Positions 13,819 through 20,421 of a stretch of 20,421 nt of DNA are shown piece by piece; positions within the stretch are counted from its first letter, which is position 1, and every line of letters begins with the position of its first letter. A program made the position numbers and the translations under genes. This DNA comes from Bacillota bacterium. GTDB taxonomy: Bacteria > Bacillota > UBA994. Location of the stretch: positions 1-20,421 of the forward strand of contig QLUS01000016.1 in the NCBI GenBank assembly GCA_018725535.1, given 5' to 3'. The notes under the pieces are model-generated. The model was not told where the DNA came from. It saw only the letters and a program-made list of their open reading frames with translations, and made no database searches.

Positions 13819-14475
13819 CTCTCCCTTCTGGACGCGTTAATTCTTGAGGTCTCTCGGACGTGATTTTAGCCGGTCCGCCCTGTATTTTTTCGCGGGTTTC
13901 TCCCACAAGTTCTGCTAACAATACGGCAATCAAGCCTGCCAAGACCACCGTGTCAAAAATGCCCGTGCCGCCACGTAGTCGTCCCCTCGAAAGGGCCCAT
14001 GTACAGCTGAACGCCGTAGATTAAATCATTAAGAACCACGCCCAGCACGCCTGCAATGAACGAACCGCGACGCGAGCGGCCCAACAGGTAGGCGGTGATG
14101 CCAGCAATCAGCGCAAACATGTAGATGGGGTCAAGCAGCATGTGTTTTTCCGTAGGCAAGTAGGCGGAAACCAAGTAAATGGCTGACGTGGTGGCGATAG
14201 TCGCCAGCACGGTACGCCAGCGCTCTTTGGCAGTCCCCGCCGTGACAAAGAGGTACAAGCTTGCCAATCGGGATTAGACCGCCCCCAACGTTGATGGACA
14301 ACGTTGGCGCAAGGGGTAAATCCGGTAGGAACCCCCCAACTAACATGGCCAGCACAAGCATTAATGCGGTTCTGCCATTCATCTTCATGCGGTCCAAAAC
14401 TCGCTGCGCTACACCGCTCAAGATCAGGATAGTCACAATCACTAAGGCAATGAGACCAACCGGTAGACCTAGCAA
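13802..14475 (-). pseudogene. decayed DUF1614 family membrane protein gene
   Basis: A TTG at 14475 with AAGGAG seven bases upstream begins MLGLPVGLIALVIVTILILSG, a membrane segment. It continues through LSINVGGGLIPIG, a conserved-looking DUF1614 motif. The frame then changes near 14265 and resumes as ASLYLFVTAGTAKER, followed by hydrophobic helices to GVVLNDLIYGVQLY. A second change near 13975 leads into GGTGIFDTVVLAGLIAVLLAELVGE, a good family C-terminus, ending at a TAG (13802-13804) inside spoIIP. At full length it would be a polytopic membrane protein of about 220 residues. Function is unknown; its place just upstream of spoIIP suggests a sporulation link, which is inference. Confidence 0.75.
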
Positions 14476-14545
14476 GGTATCGCTCCTTTCTCAATAGAGC
14501 AAAACTAACTTCGCGCCTTACCGCTAGTGTGCCCGAGTTGGCAAA

Positions 14546-14573
14546 CAAAAAGCACATTGGTTCCCCAATGTGC
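14546..14573 (-). terminator. rho-independent terminator of the ridA-to-ispH/S1 gene run
   Basis: On the minus strand GCACATTGG/CCAATGTGC forms a perfect nine-pair stem with a four-base loop, followed by TTTTTGTTT. It begins 36 bases after the stop of the IspH-S1 gene. The gene order after it (decayed DUF1614) is therefore a separate transcription unit. Confidence 0.85.
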
Positions 14574-14598
14574 AGAATTGGTTCCCCAATGTGCAGAA
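14557..14598. repeat. perfect 21-base tandem duplication next to the terminator
   Basis: Two identical 21-base units, 14557-14577 and 14578-14598. Each holds the distal arm and loop of the terminator hairpin, so the arm upstream of the hairpin is duplicated and can pair in alternative ways. Confidence 0.92.
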
Positions 14599-14608
14599 CG
14601 TGAGTGAT

Positions 14609-16684
14609 TTACTTCTTCTCCTTAAGTAGCTCCCCAAACACGTCGCCTAGCGTGACCTTGCTCTCCTCGCGATAACTGTGGTTGCGGTCGTCACGGCCTC
14701 GCCTCTCGCCCCGTTCGCGGCGGTCGCCTCGCTCCCCGCGCTCAGGGCGGTCAGAGCGATCCTGCTGCGGTGGGCGCTCTTGCGCTTCTTTAATCGACAG
14801 ACTGACGCGATGCTCCGCAGGCACGATGGAGAGAATCTTCACGGTTACCTGGTCGCCTGGCCTCACTGCGTCCTCAGTCTTCTCCACGCGCTCATGCGCT
14901 AGCTGCGAGATATGCACCAGTCCTTCGATCCCAGGTGCAATCTCCACAAACGCGCCAAAGCTCGCCGTACGCACTATGCGGCCGGGAACTATCGCGCCCG
15001 GGGCAAACATATCTGATATCTTGTTCCATGGGTCGCCTTCTCCCTGCTTTATGCTCAGCGAGACGCGGCCTTTTTCGCGGTCAACCCCGAGAATTTTCAC
15101 CTTGACCTCTTGCCCCACGGTTAACGCCTCTTGCGGGTGACTGACTCGCTGCCAAGCGATTTCGGACACATGCACCAGCCCGTCTACACCGCCGAGGTCA
15201 ACAAATGCGCCAAAGCCCGTGAGCCGTTGTACTATGCCATCGCGGATAGTCCCTGGGACGAGGCCGTCCCAAGTTCTGGTCTTGAGCTCCTCGGTCTTCT
15301 TCTCGAGGGCTTCCTTGCGAGACACCACCACCCTGCGGCGAGGCTCCTCAATTTCCTTAATTAAAACAGATACCGTCTGGCCGATATAGGCATTGAGGTC
15401 GGGCACGTAGCGCAAATCAACATGGGATGCGGGCATAAAGGCCTTTATTCCAATCACATCAACCATGACTCCGCCCTTTACGGCTTCAACTATTTTCCCT
15501 TGCAGGATGGCCCCGCTTTCGCGGGCAACTCTCAGGTCTTTCATGCCCTGTTCTTCAGAGGCACGGCGGCTAGAGAGAAAGATCTTGTCTTCCTTGCCAT
15601 CGATGCGCAGGACTACAGCGCTGATAGTCTCGCCAATGGGGCACATTTCGACGGGGTTAAAGTTGGGGTCATGGCTTAGTTCGCTCTTGCTTATGTACCC
15701 CTCTGACTTTTGTCCGATATCCACTTGGACACCTTCCGCATCGGCGCTGACGACTCTCCCCTCAACCAATTGCCCGCGTTTGAGAGTAGTGAAGTGAGCG
15801 GATTCACTGGCAGCAGTAATTTCTTCTGCCGCGGTCTCTTGTACCTCCGGGAGTTTGTTTTCCATGTTCTCCATTGCGACGACGACCTCCTTAATGATCC
15901 ATTCAGGGGTAGAAGCACCTGCAGCTACACCAGCAACCCGTTTATTAACAAACCATGCCGGGTCTAACTGGTCAGGTGTTTCGACCTGATAGGTAGGTGT
16001 GCCTACCCGGCTACACAGAGCGGCAAGGTTCTTGGTGTTGGCACTATTATTCCCACCCACGATTACCATTATATCTACTTGTGCCGCTAATTGATAGGTG
16101 GCAAGTTGTCTTTCTTGCGTGGCCACACAAATAGTCTTAACGGGTTTCACCTCATGCCCGCCAAGGCGCAGATAGTTGACCGTTGCCTGCCATGTCTCTA
16201 CAGGCGTGGTGGTCTGCGCGAGTACCGCTACCCTGCGTGAAAGCGAGTGAGCTGCAAGTTCTGCCTGGTCTCGCACAACCCGTACAGTTCCGCCCGCATG
16301 CCCGAGTACTGCTTGCACCTCTGGATGCTCCACATCGCCCACTAGGACTACTTCCCAGCCGTCTGCCACAGCCAGCGCAGTCTCACGCTGCAGGCGCAGT
16401 ACATGCGGACAGGTAGCGTCTACTACCCTAAGGTTTCTCTCTCTTGCCAGTTCGTAAACACTTGGCAACGCCCCATGACTACGGATAAGCACCTCACTGC
16501 CGGGAGGCACGTCGTCAATGCTGCTCTCGGCTAGTCCAGCGTCCCTTAGTTTATCTGCGACTTGGGGGTTATGCACTACGGGACCTAGGCTGTAGCCGTG
16601 TCTCCCCGCGACTTCCTGCGCAAGCTCCAGAGCCTGTATCACGCCTCTGCACATGCCTGTAGGGAAAGCTTTAAGCACCCTCAC
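14609..16684 (-). CDS. ispH: IspH (HMBPP reductase) fused to four S1 RNA-binding domains
   Basis: Residues 1-270 are 4-hydroxy-3-methylbut-2-enyl diphosphate reductase, the last step of the MEP isoprenoid pathway. The three [4Fe-4S] cysteines are Cys12 (GMCRG), Cys92 (DATCPH) and Cys186 (KTICVAT). His38, His70 and His120 are the substrate histidines, and NNSANTKNL is present. A linker leads to four S1 domains at about 303-373, 390-458, 475-546 and 562-633, as in ribosomal protein S1, which brings mRNA to the ribosome. The tail (636-690) is rich in Arg, Asp, Glu and Gly. The ispH-rpsA fusion is known in Clostridia. The GTG start overlaps the plsC stop by four bases (GTGA). At 691 residues the frame is unbroken. 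Confidence 0.96.
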   Translation of the reverse strand: MRVLKAFPTGMCRGVIQALELAQEVAGRHGYSLGPVVHNPQVADKLRDAGLAESSIDDVPPGSEVLIRSHGALPSVYELARERNLRVVDATCPHVLRLQRETALAVADGWEVVLVGDVEHPEVQAVLGHAGGTVRVVRDQAELAAHSLSRRVAVLAQTTTPVETWQATVNYLRLGGHEVKPVKTICVATQERQLATYQLAAQVDIMVIVGGNNSANTKNLAALCSRVGTPTYQVETPDQLDPAWFVNKRVAGVAAGASTPEWIIKEVVVAMENMENKLPEVQETAAEEITAASESAHFTTLKRGQLVEGRVVSADAEGVQVDIGQKSEGYISKSELSHDPNFNPVEMCPIGETISAVVLRIDGKEDKIFLSSRRASEEQGMKDLRVARESGAILQGKIVEAVKGGVMVDVIGIKAFMPASHVDLRYVPDLNAYIGQTVSVLIKEIEEPRRRVVVSRKEALEKKTEELKTRTWDGLVPGTIRDGIVQRLTGFGAFVDLGGVDGLVHVSEIAWQRVSHPQEALTVGQEVKVKILGVDREKGRVSLSIKQGEGDPWNKISDMFAPGAIVPGRIVRTASFGAFVEIAPGIEGLVHISQLAHERVEKTEDAVRPGDQVTVKILSIVPAEHRVSLSIKEAQERPPQQDRSDRPERGERGDRRERGERRGRDDRNHSYREESKVTLGDVFGELLKEKK

Positions 16685-17265
16685 GCGAGCGTCTCCTTTA
16701 ATTCATTGATGATGCCCATCAGGCGAGTAGTGGCTATGCCGCGGTCATACTCCCCTTCGTTACACAAGGAGTGCACGCTCACGGGTTGGCCAAAGACTAT
16801 CGTGAGCGGCTGGCGAAACTTATAGCTCCCGGCAATAGCGGCGGGGACAATTAGACTCTGCGTTCTCTCCGCCAGCATGGTCACACCTTGAAAAGGTGCC
16901 TTGACCTCCCCCGCTTTACCACGCGTGCCCTCGGGGAAGATGCCCAGTACGCCACCCTTACCGAGTATCAGCAGGCTGTGTTTAACGGCCCGTATGTCAG
17001 CGTCGCCGCGCTTGACCGGGAAGGCTCCCGCGAGGCGTACTAAGAAGCCTATTATCGGCCACGAAAACACCTCTGCTTTAGCCATAAACTGCACCTGACG
17101 GCGGGTGGAGAGGATCATGAGTACGGGGTCAAACATGTGGAGATGGTTAGCGCACAGGATTGTGCCGCCGGAGTTTGGTATGTTCTCCTTGCCGTGCACG
17201 CGTACGCGGTACAAAAGACAGAGTAGGCCTCCCACAAGCACACGCAAGAAGTTATATGCCTGCAT
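16681..17265 (-). CDS. plsC: 1-acyl-sn-glycerol-3-phosphate acyltransferase
   Basis: Adds the second acyl chain to lysophosphatidic acid to make phosphatidic acid at the membrane. The 194 residues are typical of the small bacterial enzymes. A hydrophobic N-terminal segment (5-19) anchors it. The acyltransferase motif H-X4-D is His41-Asp46 in NHLHMFDP, and the glycerophosphate-binding motif is FPEGTRG (110-116). The ATG lies 14 bases inside the end of the AroH-Cmk gene and the stop overlaps ispH, so translation is coupled on both sides. The cmk-plsC-ispH order is frequent in Clostridia. gpsA in this window supplies the glycerol phosphate backbone. Confidence 0.95.
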   Translation of the reverse strand: MQAYNFLRVLVGGLLCLLYRVRVHGKENIPNSGGTILCANHLHMFDPVLMILSTRRQVQFMAKAEVFSWPIIGFLVRLAGAFPVKRGDADIRAVKHSLLILGKGGVLGIFPEGTRGKAGEVKAPFQGVTMLAERTQSLIVPAAIAGSYKFRQPLTIVFGQPVSVHSLCNEGEYDRGIATTRLMGIINELKETLA

Positions 17266-18298
17266 GTGTTTCCACGGCTACGAGGTTCATAATCGTTTGC
17301 ACTACTTCTTCCGGACTCAGAAGAGTACAGTCGATAGTAACGGCATCAGCCGCTTTCCGTAGTGGAGAGGCCATGCGCGTGCTGTCTTTGTTGTCTCGCT
17401 CTTTTATCTGCTCGGCTATATCTGTGAGGGGTGCCACGTGTCCCTGGGACTGCATTTCCAATTGCCTTCGCCTTGCACGCTCCGCATGGTCAGCGACTAG
17501 GAATACCTTAATAGGCGCGTCGGGCAGCACTTCTGTACCGATGTCCCTCCCCTCCATCACGATGCCGCCAAACTCAGCTATCTCCTGCTGCTTAGCCACC
17601 ATTAGCTTGCGCACAGAACTCCATTGAGCGACGCGGGATACCGCTTGGTTCACTCGCTGTGAGCGGATCTCCTCGCCTAAAGGCTCGCCATTCAAGGTAA
17701 GACGCGATGCGTCCTCGAGAGTAAACCGCAATTCCTCAAGCAGTGCAGTGAGGGCTCGATCGTCCTGTAGATCAACACTGTGTTTGAGGGCTTGCCATGT
17801 TAGCGCCCTATACATGGCACCAGTGTCGAGATAACGCATATTAAGCGCCTCCGCTAGGCTCCGAGCCACGGTGCTTTTCCCCGCGCCTGCGGGTCCATCA
17901 ATTGCAATGCTGAGCCTGCTCCGATGCGCTCCCTTTAGCGCCAGCTCCGACCGCAGCACCTGCGCTCCATGTAGATAAAGATGCTTGACCTCTTGTCGGC
18001 TGAGGCAGGATTCGGCATACACCAGCACGCGCACACAGAGTTTAGGAGCTCCCTCCACGGCAAGTTCCTGCGCGCACAGCAGCGGCACATCCGAAAGCCC
18101 CATCGTGCGTGCGGCCAGTGCCGGAAAGGCAGCCGTGATATCAGGTGTCCCCGTAAAGACTATGCTGACTAAATCCTTGTCTTTAAGCCTGTTGGCGTCG
18201 AGGAGGGCTGTAAGCAGTTCCTCAGTCGCGCGAAGCACGGCATCCCTTGTGTTTGCTTCGCAAATCGTAGCTCCCCTAATGGCAATAATTTCTCTCAC
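17252..18298 (-). CDS. cmk: chorismate mutase (AroH class) - cytidylate kinase fusion
   Basis: One open frame of 348 residues with two complete enzymes. Residues 1-120 are an AroH-type chorismate mutase (chorismate to prephenate): IRGAT near the start, TPDITAAFPA, VPLLCAQE, CVRVLV and HLYLHGA. In Bacillus AroH numbering the key residues are R7, C75, E78, R90 and Y108; here they are R8, C75, E78, R90 and Y108. Residues about 128-345 are cytidylate kinase (CMP/dCMP to diphosphate): P-loop GPAGAGKS (135-142), RYLDTGAMYRALTW, VMEGRDIGTEVLP and a RDNKDSTR lid. The short linker (118-127) holds no stop or start signal. The GTG at 18298 aligns with AroH starts; it lies inside the end of rluB (23-base overlap). 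Confidence 0.93.
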   Translation of the reverse strand: MREIIAIRGATICEANTRDAVLRATEELLTALLDANRLKDKDLVSIVFTGTPDITAAFPALAARTMGLSDVPLLCAQELAVEGAPKLCVRVLVYAESCLSRQEVKHLYLHGAQVLRSELALKGAHRSRLSIAIDGPAGAGKSTVARSLAEALNMRYLDTGAMYRALTWQALKHSVDLQDDRALTALLEELRFTLEDASRLTLNGEPLGEEIRSQRVNQAVSRVAQWSSVRKLMVAKQQEIAEFGGIVMEGRDIGTEVLPDAPIKVFLVADHAERARRRQLEMQSQGHVAPLTDIAEQIKERDNKDSTRMASPLRKAADAVTIDCTLLSPEEVVQTIMNLVAVETHAGI

Positions 18299-19061
18299 CC
18301 CAAAAATAGTGCTCTAAACTCTTACATTGTTCGGCACGAGTTGGGGGATTCCTCCCCGCAGCGCGATAGAGAGAGGCTACTTCCTCCGCAGTAAGATGGC
18401 GATATGCCCCTCTTGCCAAGCTGCCCAAGACTAAAGTTCCAATTGAGAGGCGCCTGAGGTAAATAACCTCGTGCCCCACGCGGCTACACATGCGCCGGAT
18501 TTGACGGTTTTTCCCTTCGTGAATGGTGAGCAAAAATCTCGTTCCTGCTATAGTATGCGTAACAGCGTCTATCTGAGCGCGCGCTGTCCAACCATCGTCG
18601 AGCTGTACGCCCTGCTCAAGCTTAGCTGCCGCTATGCTAGACAGCACACCCAAAACCTCTACTAAGTAGGTTTTAGGCACAATTTGCGACGGGTGCAGCA
18701 GGCACCTCGCGAGGTCCCCATCATTAGTGAGTATCAAGCGACCCTCTGTCGCTTGATCAAGCCTGCCTACCGGGTATAAGCGCACGTCAAGGCCGTGACA
18801 AAGGTCCATTACTGTGCGCCGCGAATGTGTATCCCGCACTGTAGTAATGTAGCCCGCGGGCTTATGTAGCATTACATAGGTCAAACGCTCACGGCCGCCC
18901 ACCGGCTTACCATCCAAGCTTACTTGGTCGCTCTCCACGACCTTAGTTCCCAAAGTCGTAACTGTGATGCCGTTAACTTGCACCCTGCCCTGCGCGATCA
19001 GCTCTTCCGCCGCACGGCGAGAGGCCACCCCCGCTTGAGCGAGCATCTTCTGGAGCCGCAC
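18276..19061 (-). CDS. rluB: 23S rRNA pseudouridine synthase RluB-type
   Basis: Family B pseudouridine synthase of 261 residues that isomerises a uridine in 23S rRNA (family RluB/RsuA). An S4 RNA-binding domain comes first (MRLQKMLAQAGVASRRAAEELI, 1-50). Then comes the catalytic domain with Asp102 in VGRLDQATEG, followed by GKNRQIRRM and RLSIGTL. The ORF extends to 19277, but that part overlaps dapB and looks random. The GTG at 19061 has GGAGGAGGG upstream, sits one base after the dapB stop, and gives a normal family N-terminus. The C-terminal 20 residues overlap the AroH-Cmk start. Exact target position cannot be read from the sequence. Confidence 0.93.
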   Translation of the reverse strand: MRLQKMLAQAGVASRRAAEELIAQGRVQVNGITVTTLGTKVVESDQVSLDGKPVGGRERLTYVMLHKPAGYITTVRDTHSRRTVMDLCHGLDVRLYPVGRLDQATEGRLILTNDGDLARCLLHPSQIVPKTYLVEVLGVLSSIAAAKLEQGVQLDDGWTARAQIDAVTHTIAGTRFLLTIHEGKNRQIRRMCSRVGHEVIYLRRLSIGTLVLGSLARGAYRHLTAEEVASLYRAAGRNPPTRAEQCKSLEHYFWGERNYCH

Positions 19062-19062
19062 A

Positions 19063-19782
19063 CTAGAGGCCCTCCTCCAAACAGTCGAACATGGTGTATA
19101 GACCCGGAGCCCTCCCGTGAACAAAACGTATGGCCCGTAGCGCCCCATGCGCAAAAGTCTCGCGCGACAGAGCGTGATGTGTAAGGACAATTCTTTCGCC
19201 CAATCCCGCAAAGTGAACTTGGTGTTCGCCCACAATCTCTCCAATGCGCAAGCTATGGCAAGGTGTACCGTGGGCAAGGAACTCCAGCATGCGTTTGGCA
19301 GTACCGCTGGGGGCGTCTAGCTTGTGCTTATGGTGCAGCTCAACTACTGCGGCATCGTAGGTTTCTCCTAACTCGCGCACCAAACTTTCTAGGGCCCTAT
19401 AAAAAGCGTGAATGCCGACAGACATATTGGGCGAAAAGAGCACGGGTACATGGCGAGCGGTTTCTTGCACCACTGCGACCTGCGCGGTGTCTAAGCCCGT
19501 AGTGCCGGAGACTACCGCCAAGCGCGCCTCTTTAGCTATGGCCATGGTTCTCATACAGACTTCTGGACGGGTGAAGTCAACCAACACGTCGGCCCCGCAT
19601 TCCTGCAGCTCATTTGTCGTACACACATACACTTCGCTTACAGCGTCTAATCTCTTCCCTATTAGCGGATGCGACGCATGCTCCGAAGCCGCCGTTACAC
19701 GCATGTCGTTGGTCTGTGCGATAAGCCCCGCGATTAATGATCCCATGCGCCCACCTACGCCGACTACAGCGACCCTAATCAA
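19063..19782 (-). CDS. dapB: 4-hydroxy-tetrahydrodipicolinate reductase
   Basis: NAD(P)H-dependent step of the diaminopimelate/lysine pathway, feeding cell wall synthesis (and, in spore-formers, dipicolinate). It has the Rossmann motif VGVGGRMG (7-14), SGTTG (92-96), FSPNMSVG, and the catalytic/substrate motif ELHHKHKLDAPSGTA with His150, His151 and Lys154. At 239 residues it is slightly shorter than common forms but keeps all motifs. The start is a TTG at 19782 with a weak AGGGACGG before it; no ATG or GTG in frame nearby is better. It follows ridA after a terminator and overlaps the rluB ribosome binding site. Confidence 0.95.
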   Translation of the reverse strand: MIRVAVVGVGGRMGSLIAGLIAQTNDMRVTAASEHASHPLIGKRLDAVSEVYVCTTNELQECGADVLVDFTRPEVCMRTMAIAKEARLAVVSGTTGLDTAQVAVVQETARHVPVLFSPNMSVGIHAFYRALESLVRELGETYDAAVVELHHKHKLDAPSGTAKRMLEFLAHGTPCHSLRIGEIVGEHQVHFAGLGERIVLTHHALSRETFAHGALRAIRFVHGRAPGLYTMFDCLEEGL

Positions 19783-19847
19783 TGAAAATACACCGTCCCT
19801 TCACTCGCCTATCCTCTAGTTTGTCCAAGTCTGCGGCGACTTCACAC

Positions 19848-19872
19848 AAAAGCCCCCGTGGCGGGAGCTTTT
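19848..19872 (-). terminator. rho-independent terminator after ridA
   Basis: On the minus strand AAAAGCTCCCG and CGGGGGCTTTT form an 11-pair stem (one T-G pair) with a three-base loop, ending in TTTT. It starts two bases after the ridA stop. dapB therefore probably has its own promoter in 19783-19847, where I see no convincing -35/-10 pair. Confidence 0.75.
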
Positions 19873-19873
19873 G

Positions 19874-20332
19874 CTATCCCACTTCCACGACCATCTCTAC
19901 CTCTACAGCTGCGCCGAGGGGCAGGCTGGCCATGCCTACTGAGGAACGAGCATGTTTGCCGCGTTCGCCAAAGATGGCTTGGAGCAACTCAGAGGCACCG
20001 TTCATCACCTTAGGTTGCGCGGTAAATTCGGGGGTGCTGCTGACAAAGCCCGTGATTTTGACGATGCGCTTGACCCGATTGAGGTCCGGCTCTACAGTTT
20101 TGAGGGCGGCTAGGCCGTTAATGGCACAGAGGCGTGCGGCGGCGGTGGCCTGTGCTATATCAACATCGCGCCCGACGATTCCGTGGCACTGCAGCTCACC
20201 GTTAACTAAGGGCAACTGGCCAGAGATGAAAACTAAGTTTCCTGTGCGTACGGCGGGCACGTATGCCGCTACCGGCTTAGCGGCCTCTGGAATAACTACG
20301 CCTAACTCGGCTAGTCGTGTTTCAATGGACAA
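19874..20332 (-). CDS. RidA (YjgF/YER057c/UK114) family protein
   Basis: Protein of 152 residues. RidA proteins hydrolyse reactive enamine/imine intermediates released by PLP enzymes. This one resembles the longer subfamily that begins ETRLAELGVVIPEAAKPVAAYVPAVRTG and is distinct from the archetypal RidA of about 128 residues. The SGQLP segment, TGFVSSTPEFTAQPKVMNGAS and the C-terminal RSSVGMASLPLGAAVEVEMVVEVG are typical. The usual active-site arginine is probably the Arg of ARSSVG, but imine deaminase activity is not proven for this subfamily. The start is a TTG at 20332 with AAGGAGG eight bases upstream; the longer ORF to 20419 has no ribosome binding site. The remaining 89 bases to the window edge hold only a weak promoter-like pair. 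Confidence 0.9.
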   Translation of the reverse strand: MSIETRLAELGVVIPEAAKPVAAYVPAVRTGNLVFISGQLPLVNGELQCHGIVGRDVDIAQATAAARLCAINGLAALKTVEPDLNRVKRIVKITGFVSSTPEFTAQPKVMNGASELLQAIFGERGKHARSSVGMASLPLGAAVEVEMVVEVG

Positions 20333-20421
20333 ATTACATCCCTCCTTCGTTGACTCAGCATCATCTTGCCACATTCTCCTATGGAAATCAACCCGCGCCA
20401 AAGAGGTGTCGGCAGACAAGA

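Noticed and set aside
14682..15140. 152-codon plus-strand ORF opposite the S1 domains.
   Set aside because: Antisense shadow of a GC-rich gene, with an Arg/Ser/Pro-rich composition and no motifs.
18276..19277. Full 333-codon ORF for the pseudouridine synthase.
   Set aside because: The first 72 codons overlap dapB and lack family similarity; the GTG at 19061 has a strong ribosome binding site.
20366..20394. Promoter for ridA (TTGATT-17-CAAGAT on the minus strand).
   Set aside because: The -10 match is too poor to list as a feature, and the window ends just beyond it.

Overview
The window looks like chromosome of a Clostridia-type member of the Bacillota with middling-to-high GC. The evidence is the family content and order (dapB, rluB, cmk, plsC, ispH fused to S1 domains, a PDZ/radical-SAM DUF512 protein, der, gpsA, spoIVA), the strong AGGAGG ribosome binding sites, the frequent GTG and TTG starts, and the sporulation loci. 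Almost everything is on the minus strand. The exceptions are a six-tRNA operon and one very small zinc-ribbon ORF on the plus strand. No insertion sequence, phage gene or CRISPR array is visible.

Layout from low to high coordinate. 1-4183 (minus): a metabolic and unknown cluster that reads, from 4183 downward, a conserved protein of unknown function, a YdjC/ChbG-type deacetylase, an orphan PTS EIIB, a patatin-like hydrolase, and an RNase J-like metallo-beta-lactamase protein that runs off the window edge. 4262-5115 (plus): a 52-residue zinc-ribbon protein, two good promoters, tRNAs Pro-Glu-Thr-Gln-Lys-Leu, and a terminator. 5124-7359 (minus): class III aminotransferase, SRPBCC protein and ndk. 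7473-7670 (minus): tRNA-Pro(GGG) with its own promoter and a long hairpin. 7702-12867 (minus): a promoter, the DUF512 protein, der, gpsA and a wrecked spoIVA. 12864-14475 (minus): three more decayed genes (DUF1614 membrane protein, spoIIP, DUF3189). 14546-20332 (minus): a compact housekeeping run from ridA and dapB through rluB, an AroH-Cmk fusion, plsC and ispH-S1, closed by a hairpin terminator.

The main result is selective gene decay. spoIVA, encoding the spore-coat basement ATPase, has three frameshifts, an in-frame TAG and an in-frame loss of about 40 codons. spoIIP has a frameshift and has lost its 3' half in a deletion that joins it to a headless, frameshifted DUF3189 gene. The DUF1614 gene has two frameshifts. 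The housekeeping genes between and around them are open throughout. This points to a lineage that descends from spore-formers and has recently lost sporulation. The second point of interest is one uninterrupted ORF joining an AroH-class chorismate mutase, with its catalytic residues present, to cytidylate kinase.

Several starts were moved from the longest ORF on the basis of Shine-Dalgarno spacing and family N-termini (EIIB, the 253-residue unknown, ndk, DUF512, rluB, ridA).
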